Shown here: positions 16,914-25,559 of the stretch, one piece after another
How the letters are laid out: each line of letters starts with the position of its first letter
Numbering within the stretch: position 1 is the first letter of the stretch
Assembly: GCA_016711345.1 (NCBI GenBank)
Contig: JADJTD010000001.1
Location: 434,001 to 498,000 of the forward strand
Length of the DNA stretch: 64,000 nt
Reading direction: 5' to 3'
Origin: Chloracidobacterium sp.
GTDB taxonomy: Bacteria > Acidobacteriota > Blastocatellia > Pyrinomonadales > Pyrinomonadaceae
The notes under the pieces: generated by a model
What the model was told of the DNA's origin: nothing
The model's input: the letters and a program-made list of their open reading frames with translations, nothing else
The model's database searches: none
Program-made: the position numbers and the translations under genes

Positions 16914-18212
16914 CTACTCGCGCACTCTGTTTAGAAATGCCTCGAAGCTAGGCTCTCTCGCCAGCAATTCGACCTCTTCGACTGCCCAAGGCGAAAATCC
17001 GTTCTCTGGGTCGCTGACATCGCTGACAAATTGGTTCCAATCGACCCATTTTGTATTATTAACTTCTTGCGGATTTGGACTAGGCTGTTGCGAACAAAAA
17101 CCGACCAGGACCGGACATATCTCGTTCTCAACGACGCCGTCTTTTTCCGCTCGATAGCGAAAATCGGGAAGCTCGACCTTAAGTTTCACATTGCTGATTC
17201 CAAGTTCGTGTTTGAGGCGCCTTTTAGCCGCATGCTCAACCGTCTCGTGAAGCATCACATGCCCACAGCAAGAGTTTGACCACACGCCGGGCCAGGTTTT
17301 TTTGGTCAAAGCGCGTTGCTGCAGCAGTAATTCGCCTCTGTCATTGAATAGAAAAACAGAAAAAGCACGATGACGTTTTGTGTCACCGTTATGAGCTGGT
17401 AGCTTGCGGGCAGTTGTGATCGGTCGATCATCCTCATCGACCATAACGATCATGTCGTCAAAAGCGTAATGATACTTTGCGTAATAGATGGCAAGCGAGA
17501 TCAGCACTACGATCCCGATCAACAGCGGCAAGTACATTCCCGAAAAAAAAGAGATCGCCGTCCAAAAAAAGATAATGAAGAAACTGCTGGAGATAAGCTG
17601 TGCCGGAACAGGCAAAAGCGGTTTGCGCGAGGCTGTAAAGATCTCAATAACGATCGCCGCTATCACTCCTGAAAATAACCAACCAAGAAAATTCGACAAC
17701 GGAACGCCGTAAAAAAAGCCGCCGCCCTCGTAACGCCAAAATCCTATCTTCACAGCTCCGGGATCGAGTACGAGATCGAAAACAACCAACGTCACCGCCG
17801 TTAATATAACTCGATAAATGCTTGCCTCAAATAAGCGCGAAGCGATAAAGTACGCCGCCAAAACCAAAGGCGTCCAAGCGAGAAAAACAGTCCAAGGCGT
17901 GTAGCCGAACAGTCGATAGCCCAACAGATCGGAGTATCCGAAATGCCCGTATGGAAATCCCGTAATGATCGCGCTTGTCTCGATCACCAAAGCCAAAACG
18001 CCCAGAACTACAAATAACAAAACAGCATCGCGAACGCCGAGCCACATCTTCGCAGCCCAAAACGCCGGAGCCGCGAACAGAATGACGTTGATGCCTGAAA
18101 CAAACGCGGCTTCCGCCGGAATGACGACATTCGACATAAAGAACGCGCTTGTCACAAGGAAAACGAGAATGACGAGAATAATGATCCTATTTTGCTTACT
18201 GATTTTCTCCAT
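16914..18212 (-). CDS. Fusion of CruF-like C50 carotenoid hydratase and type I isopentenyl-diphosphate isomerase
   Basis: Residues 1-250 are a 7-8-helix membrane protein with CruF/DUF422 motifs (ETSAIITGFPYGHFGYSDLL; DPGAVKIGFWRYEGGGFFYG; PLSNFLGWLFSGV). Residues 255-432 are an IPP isomerase: HRAFSVFLFNDRGELLLQQR, TWPGVWSNSCCGHVMLHETV with the active-site Cys, the Nudix-like AAKRRLKHELGI, and VENEICPVLVG with the catalytic Glu. So one polypeptide would make DMAPP and hydrate the ends of C50 carotenoids. The frame opens at a GTG at 18224 (MKILM...); the ATG at 18212 is preferred. Divergent from the prenyltransferase, 63 bases away. Confidence 0.85.
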   Translation of the reverse strand: MEKISKQNRIIILVILVFLVTSAFFMSNVVIPAEAAFVSGINVILFAAPAFWAAKMWLGVRDAVLLFVVLGVLALVIETSAIITGFPYGHFGYSDLLGYRLFGYTPWTVFLAWTPLVLAAYFIASRLFEASIYRVILTAVTLVVFDLVLDPGAVKIGFWRYEGGGFFYGVPLSNFLGWLFSGVIAAIVIEIFTASRKPLLPVPAQLISSSFFIIFFWTAISFFSGMYLPLLIGIVVLISLAIYYAKYHYAFDDMIVMVDEDDRPITTARKLPAHNGDTKRHRAFSVFLFNDRGELLLQQRALTKKTWPGVWSNSCCGHVMLHETVEHAAKRRLKHELGISNVKLKVELPDFRYRAEKDGVVENEICPVLVGFCSQQPSPNPQEVNNTKWVDWNQFVSDVSDPENGFSPWAVEEVELLAREPSFEAFLNRVRE

Positions 18213-18230
18213 CAATATCTTCACAAAGTC

Positions 18231-18310
18231 TTTTGCGGTTTTGCCGCTCTATTTGCGGAAAAGCTATGCTTTTCCATGAGCGTCGAAATGGAACTTGCGG
18301 CTGCGCCGCC
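18231..18310. repeat. REP-like palindrome unit overlapping the prenyltransferase start
   Basis: Three short palindromes follow one another: GCGGTTTTGCCGC, GGAAAAGCTATGCTTTTCC and GCGGCTGCGCCGCCC. The same order and similar words build the tandem array at 25560-25865 and the single unit at 23578-23680. The unit spans the intergenic region and the first codons of the prenyltransferase. Confidence 0.7.
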
Positions 18311-19190
18311 CGATTTCGGCGAAACTCAACGTAACATTCAGCAAATGTCCGATCTCAGGTTCTTACTAAACGTCAGCCGTCCTCGGTTCTGGTTCTACAT
18401 TTTCGGACCTTACATCGTCGGCCTCATCGCGGGCGCCGACTTTCCGCAGCAGCTTTACAGCCCGATCTTTCTACTCTACGGCATATATTTCACTCTGCCG
18501 GCAAACCTTTTGATCTACGGTGTCAACGACATTTACGACTACGAAACTGACAAGCTAAATGAAAAAAAGGCCGGTTATGAAACGCTAGTGTCACCAGATT
18601 TGCGGCCCAAACTCTGGCTCGCAATATTTCTTACAAATTTCGCTTTCATTGACATTTTTTTTCACGGCAATTTCTCGGTCATCGTCTCAGGAATTTGCTT
18701 TCTTTTCTTTTCCGTTTTTTACTCTGCCCCACCGATAAGGGCAAAAACAAAACCGTTTCTCGATTCAGCTTTCAACGTACTTTATGTACTGCCTGGAGCA
18801 TTTGGATATTCGCTGATCACCGGCGAATTTCCGCCAGCCGCGATAATCGTCGCCGCCGGACTTTGGACCGCAGCTATGCATGCATACTCGGCAATTCCTG
18901 ACATCGAGGCGGATAAAGATGCCGGGTTGAAAACTATCGCAACCGTTCTCGGCCCGCTTGGAACTTTGGCTGCGTGCAGTTTACTGTACCTTGGCGCCGC
19001 GATCATTTCGTTCGAGTGGCTCGGTTTTACCAGCATTTCGATCGGGTCGGCGTATCTGATTCTGATGGCAGCTTCTGTCGTATCCGTAAGGTCAGGAACA
19101 CTGTTTAAACTCTACAAAGCGTTCCCGCTCATCAACATCCTTGCCGGATTCATAATCTTTTGGCAGATCGCTCTTAATAAATTTTTCTAA
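18276..19190 (+). CDS. UbiA-family prenyltransferase, lycopene elongase (LyeJ/CrtEb) type
   Basis: This membrane protein carries LNVSRPRFWFYIFGPYIVG, LPANLLIYGVNDIYDYETD (the NDxxDxxxD Mg-diphosphate motif) with NEKK after it, and the second motif IPDIEADKDAGLKTIATVLG. The SRPRFW...PANLLIYGVND pattern is that of the archaeal bacterioruberin lycopene elongases, which add C5 units to both ends of lycopene. Start is uncertain: ATG at 18276 (used here) or 18345; the first ~20 codons (SVEMELAAAPPDFG) lie in a REP-like palindrome unit, so the later start may be the ancestral one. It faces the CruF-Idi gene and converges on crtI. Confidence 0.82.
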   Translation: MSVEMELAAAPPDFGETQRNIQQMSDLRFLLNVSRPRFWFYIFGPYIVGLIAGADFPQQLYSPIFLLYGIYFTLPANLLIYGVNDIYDYETDKLNEKKAGYETLVSPDLRPKLWLAIFLTNFAFIDIFFHGNFSVIVSGICFLFFSVFYSAPPIRAKTKPFLDSAFNVLYVLPGAFGYSLITGEFPPAAIIVAAGLWTAAMHAYSAIPDIEADKDAGLKTIATVLGPLGTLAACSLLYLGAAIISFEWLGFTSISIGSAYLILMAASVVSVRSGTLFKLYKAFPLINILAGFIIFWQIALNKFF

Positions 19191-20689
19191 ATTGCATCCA
19201 TCGGCTCCGCTGTTGTGATTCCCTGCACACGCTTATACGCTAATTCCGCACTAATCAAACATATCTGCGTTCCGATCCCGGGATTAGTTCCCGCACCGAC
19301 ATAGAAAAGGTTCTCGACTTTTTTGGATTTGTTCTTTGGCCGAAAAATGGCTGTCTGCCGCAATGTATGAGCGAGCCCTAGTGCCGAGCCTTTAAACGCG
19401 TTGTAGTCGACCGCAAAATTATCGACGGTATAAATGCGCTTGTACTCGATCTTTGAACGCAGATCAGGCAAATTCATTTCGCTTTCCATCAAAGCGAAAA
19501 CACGATCTGCATAAGCTTCTTTTTCTGCGTCCGTAAATGAAAGACCCGACGCGATCGGTACTAAAACAAAAAGATTTTCTTTACCCGCCGGTGCCACGGA
19601 CGGATCGGTCACGCTCGGAGCACAGACATATAAAGATGGCTCATCGGGCAGGCACGGAGCCTTGTAAATATCATCAAAATTCTTTCGCCAGTCCTCGCTA
19701 AAGAGCAGATTGTGGTGGATCAGCGACGGCAGCTTTTCACCGACACCCAAGTACATAATGAACGCCGACGGCGCCATTGTGCGTTTTTGCCAATATTTCT
19801 CTTTGTGCGTTTGATGAGATTCGTCGAGCAGTTTTGTTTCCGTAAACCACATATCCGCATTCGAAATAACGATGTCGGCGTCGATCACCTCACCGCCTTC
19901 GAGGCGGACGCCGACAGCTTTTCCGTCGAGTACGATGATCTTCTCGACTGGTGAATTGACACGCAATACGGCTCCGTTCTTCTCCGCGATATTCGAAAGT
20001 GCCCCGATCAATTCATAAAAACCACCCTGCGGATAAAAGACGCCCTGATTAAAATCCATGTGCGACATGAGGTTATATAACGCCGGAGCTTCATATGGCG
20101 ACGTGCCGAGAAACACCATCGTATATTCCATCACCTGCTGGAGTTTTTTTGAGGTAAAGAACTTCGAGACGAATTTGTGCATTGTCGAAAAGACCGACAG
20201 CTTTTGCCCCTCGGTCATGACACGCTTATTAAAGAAATCGAATATCGTATCGTAGTTCTTAAACATGAAGTGCTGCGTCGCCACGTCATATTGGTATTCG
20301 GACTGCTTTAAATATGCCCGCAATTTGTCGCCGGCCCCAGGCTCGATCGCCTCAAATGTTGCGGTGTCGATCTCAATATTTGAATTAATGTCGAGCGGCT
20401 CGCCGTTATTGCGAAAAAAAATGCGGTATGACGGCGAGAGCTTTTTCAGGTCGAGATGATCTTCAACTTTTTCGCCGACGAGGTTGAAGTAATGTTCAAA
20501 AATATCCGGTGCAAGATACCACGACGGACCCATATCGAATTTGAAACCGTCATGCTCAAAAATATTCGCCCGCCCGCCAAGATTTGCATTTTTCTCGACC
20601 ACGGTAACGTCATAGCCTTTCCGCGCAAAAAGGCCCGCCGCACCCAAGCCGCCGATACCCGCACCGATGATCACGACCTTCTTATTCAT
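19187..20689 (-). CDS. crtI: Phytoene desaturase / carotenoid desaturase
   Basis: The 500-residue flavoprotein has the N-terminal FAD-binding VIIGAGIGGLGAAGLFARKG with VVEKNANLGGRA, and the C-terminal CrtI signature region NLFYVGAGTNPGIGTQICLI. It converts phytoene to lycopene by stepwise desaturation. Length is normal for CrtI. It overlaps the end of crtB by 8 bases, so the two are translated together; its 3' end overlaps the converging prenyltransferase gene by 4 bases. Related desaturases (CrtD, CrtN) are possible, but the crtB pairing favours CrtI. A separate 3,4-desaturase is not seen. Confidence 0.9.
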   Translation of the reverse strand: MNKKVVIIGAGIGGLGAAGLFARKGYDVTVVEKNANLGGRANIFEHDGFKFDMGPSWYLAPDIFEHYFNLVGEKVEDHLDLKKLSPSYRIFFRNNGEPLDINSNIEIDTATFEAIEPGAGDKLRAYLKQSEYQYDVATQHFMFKNYDTIFDFFNKRVMTEGQKLSVFSTMHKFVSKFFTSKKLQQVMEYTMVFLGTSPYEAPALYNLMSHMDFNQGVFYPQGGFYELIGALSNIAEKNGAVLRVNSPVEKIIVLDGKAVGVRLEGGEVIDADIVISNADMWFTETKLLDESHQTHKEKYWQKRTMAPSAFIMYLGVGEKLPSLIHHNLLFSEDWRKNFDDIYKAPCLPDEPSLYVCAPSVTDPSVAPAGKENLFVLVPIASGLSFTDAEKEAYADRVFALMESEMNLPDLRSKIEYKRIYTVDNFAVDYNAFKGSALGLAHTLRQTAIFRPKNKSKKVENLFYVGAGTNPGIGTQICLISAELAYKRVQGITTAEPMDAI

Positions 20690-21572
20690 AGATGCCGGCC
20701 AAGGCTTTCATTGATAGCCATACCTTTTGACGAAAAGTTGTACGAACGCGTCCGAGATACACATTGTAATTCGCCCGTTCGATCTCGCCGAGAATTGCCT
20801 TATACAAAACGTACGAAACGCGAACCGCCAAACGCCCGCGCCATGCAAGCATTGGAATTCCCGGCAAAGCTTCTTTGTAAACCTCGCGATTCCGCTCGAT
20901 CTGCCATTTCATAAATGCAATGAAACGCTCGTCACAGATCTTTCGCTCAATATCCTCATTACTTAACCCAAATCGAGCCAATTCATCCTGCGGCATATAA
21001 ACGCGGCCGAGATCAAAAAAATCTTCTTTTATGTCACGCAAAAAATTGGTCAGTTGGAACGCGTAGCCCAGTTTCAAAGCATGGGGAAATGCCGCTTCCG
21101 ACGAAAACCCTACGACACGCGTCACCATCAACCCGATCACGCCTGCCGACCCGTACATGTATTCTTCGAGCTCCGCGTAGTTTGCATAGCTCGCTTTTTC
21201 CTCGTCCATAAACATAGAACGCAGAAACGCTTCGCCTTCCTCGACCGGGATCTTGTATTTGCGAAATGCCTTGACGATCGCATTCATCACCGCGTCGTCG
21301 CTGCATCCCGCGCTCATCGCTTCGAGCCATTTCTCGCGCCATTGATTCAATTCGGCAAGCGATTCAGCCTTTCCGATCTTGTTATGATCATCAACGATCT
21401 CATCTGGAATCCGTGCAAACGCATATATCGCATAAATGCCGTCTCGCGTCTCACGCGGAAAAAACTGCGTTGCAAAGTAAAAACTCGTGCCGTATTTACG
21501 GGTAATCTCCTTACATTTTTGCAGCCCTTCCGCAAGAAATGACGAATCTTCGGGTGAACGCTCCATTAACAT
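20682..21572 (-). CDS. crtB: Phytoene synthase
   Basis: The protein (about 296 residues) has the squalene/phytoene synthase motifs: YAIYAFARIPDEIVDDHNK (first Asp-rich site, about residue 48) and LGYAFQLTNFLRDIKEDFFD with GRVYMP (second site, about 180). It joins two GGPP molecules to give phytoene. The frame opens with a GTG at 21584; ATGs at 21572 and 21566 are likelier starts. Translationally coupled to crtI. The 174-186 bases to the divergent prenyl diphosphate synthase gene hold the promoters for both directions. Confidence 0.92.
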   Translation of the reverse strand: MLMERSPEDSSFLAEGLQKCKEITRKYGTSFYFATQFFPRETRDGIYAIYAFARIPDEIVDDHNKIGKAESLAELNQWREKWLEAMSAGCSDDAVMNAIVKAFRKYKIPVEEGEAFLRSMFMDEEKASYANYAELEEYMYGSAGVIGLMVTRVVGFSSEAAFPHALKLGYAFQLTNFLRDIKEDFFDLGRVYMPQDELARFGLSNEDIERKICDERFIAFMKWQIERNREVYKEALPGIPMLAWRGRLAVRVSYVLYKAILGEIERANYNVYLGRVRTTFRQKVWLSMKALAGIYE

Positions 21573-21617
21573 TGTATAATTCACTATGATTTATCTTTTG
21601 GCAAAAAGATGAGAACG

Positions 21618-21631
21618 GATTGACGTCAATC
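21618..21631. promoter_or_regulatory. Perfect 14-bp palindrome between crtB and the prenyl synthase gene
   Basis: GATTGACGTCAATC is perfectly self-complementary and lies in the divergent control region, about 45 bases upstream of the crtB start. A further inverted pair TTGGATTC/GAATCCAA (21657-21664 and 21683-21690) is close by. Either could be an operator for a regulator acting on both transcripts; no regulator gene is adjacent. The functional reading is inference. Confidence 0.35.
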
Positions 21632-21758
21632 TACGGTTTTCGCCCAGTTTGAAGGCTTGGATTCAAAAAAGTGTCTCTTTCCGAATCCAAAAGTCCCAGT
21701 CATGCGAAATCATTTTGAATTTATCTCAAAGGGTAGATTGCCGTAGTAATGAGTATCG

Positions 21759-22655
21759 ATGATTGCTGTTCACACAAAATACGAGACTGGGCTTTGGCGG
21801 TTTGTTGAAAAACACAGGCCGGTTATAGACTCATGCCTTGAAAAAAATCTGCCGCTCGCACCGGCCTTGATCGATACGAAGTTTAACGAGGCTGTTAGAT
21901 ATGCTGCATTTCCCGGCGGCAAGCGCCTGCGTCCGGTTTTGACTTTGCTGAGCGCCGAACTTTTTGGCGGCAAGGCGAAAAATTTCCTTAACGCCGCGAC
22001 CGCTGTCGAATTTATCCACACCAGTTCGCTTATTTTTGACGACATGCCTGCGATGGACGACTCAGCCGAGCGTCGCGGAAAATCTTCTTTGCACGAGAAA
22101 TTTGGCAACGGGCTTTCGACACTGGTCGCGATAGGTTTTTTGAATCAGGCATACAAACTGGCAATGCTCGACGCGGGCGGCGAAAGACGGCGTTCGGCCG
22201 ATGCGGTCTTGGAGATCGTAGATTGCGTAGGGCCCGCAGGAATGATCGGCGGCCAGTCGGTCGATCTAAAGCTCCGCGAAGTCGTGGAATGCAATATCTG
22301 TTCAGCAAATATTGCAGGCGGAGTTCTCAATCTAAAAACCTCATCGCTTATCCGACTTGCTTTGCGGCTCGGTGCGATCTTATCCGGTGCTCGAGAAGAA
22401 CAACTCGAAACCCTGTCGCTCTTCGCCGAATCTCTCGGCCAGGCGTACCAGATCAGCGACGACATCATCGACCTTTCCCAAGACACCGCCCCGAACGGCA
22501 AGGCCTTCAGCGTAAATATCACCGACTCGCCCGAACAATCTTTGTCCGCCGCTGCACGCCTTGCAAAGACGATCCTAACCGACAACTTTGCCGCCAGCGA
22601 AGCAAGAGATCACCTGTGCGAACTGGTTGAATATGTGGCACGGAGAAAAGAATAG
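21759..22655 (+). CDS. Polyprenyl (geranylgeranyl/farnesyl) diphosphate synthase
   Basis: The 298-residue all-helical prenyltransferase has FPGGKRLRPVLTLLSAELFG, the first Asp-rich motif DDMPAMDDSAERRGKSSLH and the second YQISDDIIDLSQDT. It condenses IPP with allylic diphosphates; the carotenoid context suggests GGPP for crtB, but motifs alone do not fix chain length (IspA-type FPP synthase is the alternative). It overlaps the Nudix gene by one base (stop/GTG), so these two are coupled. Divergent from crtB. Confidence 0.85.
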   Translation: MIAVHTKYETGLWRFVEKHRPVIDSCLEKNLPLAPALIDTKFNEAVRYAAFPGGKRLRPVLTLLSAELFGGKAKNFLNAATAVEFIHTSSLIFDDMPAMDDSAERRGKSSLHEKFGNGLSTLVAIGFLNQAYKLAMLDAGGERRRSADAVLEIVDCVGPAGMIGGQSVDLKLREVVECNICSANIAGGVLNLKTSSLIRLALRLGAILSGAREEQLETLSLFAESLGQAYQISDDIIDLSQDTAPNGKAFSVNITDSPEQSLSAAARLAKTILTDNFAASEARDHLCELVEYVARRKE

Positions 22656-23182
22656 TGCCCGAAACAATTTCATCGAAAACCGTTTACGAAGGTAAGATCT
22701 TTGACATTCGCGTCGACACGATCCGCGAAGGCGACGTCGAATATAAACGCGAGATCGTTGTTCACAAAGGCAGCGCTGTGATCGTGCCGGTTTTTGATGA
22801 TGGAACTGTCGCTCTTGTGAGGCAGTATCGTCACGCTGCTGGCAAGTATATGCTTGAGATCCCGGCAGGCTCACTCGAAAAAGGCGAAGATCCAAAAACC
22901 TGCGCCATCCGCGAACTCGAAGAAGAAGTCGGCGTCACCGCAAAGAACATCGAACTGATCACCGAATTCTACGTCTCGCCCGGCTTCCTGACCGAAAAAA
23001 TGTACGTCTATCTCGCAACCAACCTGACCGAAACCGCTCAAAATCTCGAATCGGACGAACTCATCGAGATCGAACGCCTAACATTTCCCCAAGCCCTCGA
23101 AATGATCCGCACCGCCCAGATCGAAGACGCCAAATCCATCATCGGCATCACAACCGCAGCCGCTCGTGTTGCAGACGCCTAA
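22655..23182 (+). CDS. Nudix hydrolase, ADP-ribose pyrophosphatase type
   Basis: The 175-residue protein begins with GTG (PETISSKTVYEGKIFDIRVD) and has the complete Nudix box GSLEKGEDPKTCAIRELEEE-VGV (about residues 70-92). QYRHAAGKYMLEIPAG before the box is typical of ADP-ribose pyrophosphatases (NudF). The 5' end overlaps the stop of the prenyl synthase gene. A truncated copy of its first 47 codons sits at 15100-15246, on the other side of the carotenoid block. Confidence 0.9.
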   Translation: MPETISSKTVYEGKIFDIRVDTIREGDVEYKREIVVHKGSAVIVPVFDDGTVALVRQYRHAAGKYMLEIPAGSLEKGEDPKTCAIRELEEEVGVTAKNIELITEFYVSPGFLTEKMYVYLATNLTETAQNLESDELIEIERLTFPQALEMIRTAQIEDAKSIIGITTAAARVADA

Positions 23183-23183
23183 G

Positions 23184-23495
23184 CTGCAGAAGCCCGCACG
23201 TAAGCAAGGGCGTAACACGCAACCTCATCAGCGTGTCCAGCCGCTCATTTAATACACCCGCTTTAAATCCGCATTAAATTCGTTTTAAATCTGCTTTAAA
23301 TTCGCATAAAACTGCTTTAAATTCGCTTTAAACAAGCAAACGCTTTAAATGCTTGCATGCTTTAAACACCCGCTTTAAATGCAAAAGCCCTCCCGCAAGT
23401 AAGTGCGTAACCTCAAATGCAGAAGCCCGCACGTAAGTAAGGGCGTAACTTTAAATGCAGAAGCCCGCACGTAAGTAAGGGCGTAACACGCAACC
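23184..23495. repeat. Repeat-filled intergenic region: CCCGCACGTAAGTAAGGGCG copies and TTTAAA array
   Basis: Four copies of GCAGAAGCCCGCACGTAAGN-AAGGGCGTAAC (23184-23223, a degenerate one at 23391-23412, 23418-23449 and 23457-23495) surround an array at 23255-23390 in which CTTTAAATNC or close variants recur about a dozen times at roughly 12-18 base spacing. The repeated unit has short complementary ends (GCCC/GGGC). No gene is seen in this stretch. Confidence 0.8.
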
Positions 23496-23577
23496 AAACC
23501 TAAACCACGACTTCTCACTTCTCACTTCTGTCACCCGCGGCCCCAAAGCCTTCCCCAACCGCACCGCCGGCGACTGG

Positions 23578-23680
23578 TGAAAAGCTTTCGGGCTTTGCCC
23601 GTCGATGTGCGGAAAGGCTTTGCCTTTCCGTGTTCATATCTCTTAGTTTTTGCGGCTGTGCCGCCGCGATTTTCGATTTT
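23578..23680. repeat. Single REP-like palindrome unit
   Basis: Contains CGGGCTTTGCCCG, then GCGGAAAGGCTTTGCCTTTCC and GCGGCTGTGCCGCCGC, the same three-palindrome order as in the 102-bp tandem array at 25560-25865. Between it and the beta-helix gene (23681-23943) I see nothing beyond AT-rich sequence that should hold that gene's promoter. Confidence 0.75.
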
Positions 23681-23943
23681 TTTCTTCGACCATTGCCAGC
23701 GGAAACGCCGGAATTCACTTTTTTATTATTATTGTCGGAAAGACATTAGCCAGCGTTTTGCTGCCTTTCGAGTGAAATAATAAAGCGATGGGCCCATCTG
23801 CTAACTGATATAATAGTAATAGGTGCTACTGCTTTCTGCGGATCATTCAGTTCCAACGACGGGGAATAATTCTTCCTACCTCAAACCCCACCCAACCGTA
23901 TGGACTTACGGGCTCGCATGAGTTTTCCCACAAGGATCTAACA

Positions 23944-25410
23944 ATGTTACAAATCAGAAATTTTTTGCGGAATATTTCCGTTCTCGCCGGACTTTGTCTT
24001 CTTATCAGTATTTCAGCACAAGCTGCAAGTTTAACAGTAAACACAACCGCTGATTCCGGGGCCGGCAGCCTTCGACAGGCATTGATCGACGCAACTGTAA
24101 ACGCAGAAGCAAACATCGTCACCTTTAACATCCCGATGAGCGATCCCGGTTACGATGCCGGACAGGACAGATTCACGATCACGCTCCTAAGCGCTCTGCC
24201 AAACATTCCACTCGCGACCATGACCATCAATAACCCACAGTCGCAGGGGCTGACTGTGAAAGGCAACAATACTTTCCGCATATTTACGCTCGTGGATAGT
24301 GCAGTCACAACTATAAATAATGTGACCATCAGCGATGGTTTTAGCAGCGACGGTATGGGCGGCGGAATTTACATGAGCAACAGCGGAACGCTTACGCTAA
24401 ACCGCTGCACCGTCAGCGGCAACACCGTCACAACCAGCGGCGGCGGTATTTATATGAGCAACAGCACGACGCTGCATCTGCATTACAGTACCGTCCGCAG
24501 CAACAGCGCTGCGAGCGGCGGCGGCATCTATATTTTCAATAGCGGCACGCTGAACATGATCGGCAGCACCGTCAACGGCAATGCAGCAACCGACGGCGGC
24601 GGCATATATAACGGAACAAGCGGAACGGTAAATACGACCAGCAGCACGATCGACGGCAATTCGGCGTCGAGCGAGGGCGGCGGCATTTACAACACCGCAA
24701 CGGTTACAGCTATCAACAACACTTTCTCCGCCAATTCTGCCGAAGTTGGCGGCGCGATCTACAATGCGTTCACTGCGACCCTGATCAATAACATTGTCGC
24801 AACAAATGTCGCAACGAGCGGCACCGACCTTTTCGGAACGTACGCAGGCACATGGAATCTGATCGGCAACATCGACGGCAGCACGGGCGTCACCGGCGCT
24901 CCCAATCGAACCGGAACGACCTTAAGCCCGCTCAATCCGATGCTCGGCCTTTTGCAGAATAACGGCGGACCGACATTTACTAGATCGCCGCTAATGGGCA
25001 GCCCGGCTATCGACAAAGGCAACAGCGCAACGGTCGTCACCGACCAGCATGGAGCGAGCATGCCTGTTGACAATCCATTGATCTCAAACGACGGCGGCAA
25101 CGGCGCGGATATGGGCTCGGTTGAGGTCCAGTTCACGACGACAGCAGCAGGCATTACAGTCGGTGGACGTGTATTTGTCGATCACGGCAGAACACGCCAG
25201 CCATTGTCTAATGCGACGGTTACTTTGACAGACATGGACGGTGTCAGCCGAACGACTCGCACCGGTTCATTCGGATACTTCCGATTTGCCGATGTTCAGG
25301 CAGGAGAAACATACATCGTGACTATTAAGAGCAAGCGATATCAATTTGGTTCGCAGGTCATCACCCCGATGGACCAGTTGACCGAAATGGAATTCGTTTA
25401 TTACTACTAA
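23944..25410 (+). CDS. Secreted right-handed beta-helix / choice-of-anchor protein with carboxypeptidase-regulatory-like C-terminal domain
   Basis: The 488-residue exported protein has a signal peptide (FLRNISVLAGLCLLISISAQA), the common N-terminal SLTVNTTADSGAGSLRQALI element, then five or six parallel-beta-helix coils marked by GGGIYMSNSGTLTLN, GGGIYNGTSGTVNTTSSTID and AINNTFSANSAEVGGAIYN, then the choice-of-anchor Q-like segment (NNGGPTFTRSPLMGSPAIDK). The last ~85 residues form a carboxypeptidase-regulatory-like sandwich (GGRVFVDHGRTRQPLSNATV, GSFGYFRFADVQAGETY). A surface or secreted role is inferred; substrate unknown. A clear terminator follows. Confidence 0.82.
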   Translation: MLQIRNFLRNISVLAGLCLLISISAQAASLTVNTTADSGAGSLRQALIDATVNAEANIVTFNIPMSDPGYDAGQDRFTITLLSALPNIPLATMTINNPQSQGLTVKGNNTFRIFTLVDSAVTTINNVTISDGFSSDGMGGGIYMSNSGTLTLNRCTVSGNTVTTSGGGIYMSNSTTLHLHYSTVRSNSAASGGGIYIFNSGTLNMIGSTVNGNAATDGGGIYNGTSGTVNTTSSTIDGNSASSEGGGIYNTATVTAINNTFSANSAEVGGAIYNAFTATLINNIVATNVATSGTDLFGTYAGTWNLIGNIDGSTGVTGAPNRTGTTLSPLNPMLGLLQNNGGPTFTRSPLMGSPAIDKGNSATVVTDQHGASMPVDNPLISNDGGNGADMGSVEVQFTTTAAGITVGGRVFVDHGRTRQPLSNATVTLTDMDGVSRTTRTGSFGYFRFADVQAGETYIVTIKSKRYQFGSQVITPMDQLTEMEFVYYY

Positions 25411-25433
25411 ACCAAGTCCGAACGTTCAGAAAC

Positions 25434-25466
25434 AAAGGCTTCGCATTTCAATGCGAAGCCTTTTTA
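25434..25466 (+). terminator. Rho-independent terminator
   Basis: AGGCTTCGCAT / ATGCGAAGCCT forms a perfect 11-bp stem around TTCA, followed by a run of T. It lies 26 bases after the beta-helix gene. Confidence 0.9.
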
Positions 25467-25559
25467 TCGTGCGTTCCTTTGATCGCGTAGCGATCAAATG
25501 AATGTAGCCGTGGCGTTTCAACCCACGGTAAAAGATGGATCAAAATCCCCGCGTCGCGC

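Noticed and set aside
23184..23495. Possible CRISPR array
   Set aside because: The repeats are not of constant length and spacing, spacers are not unique, and no cas gene is present.
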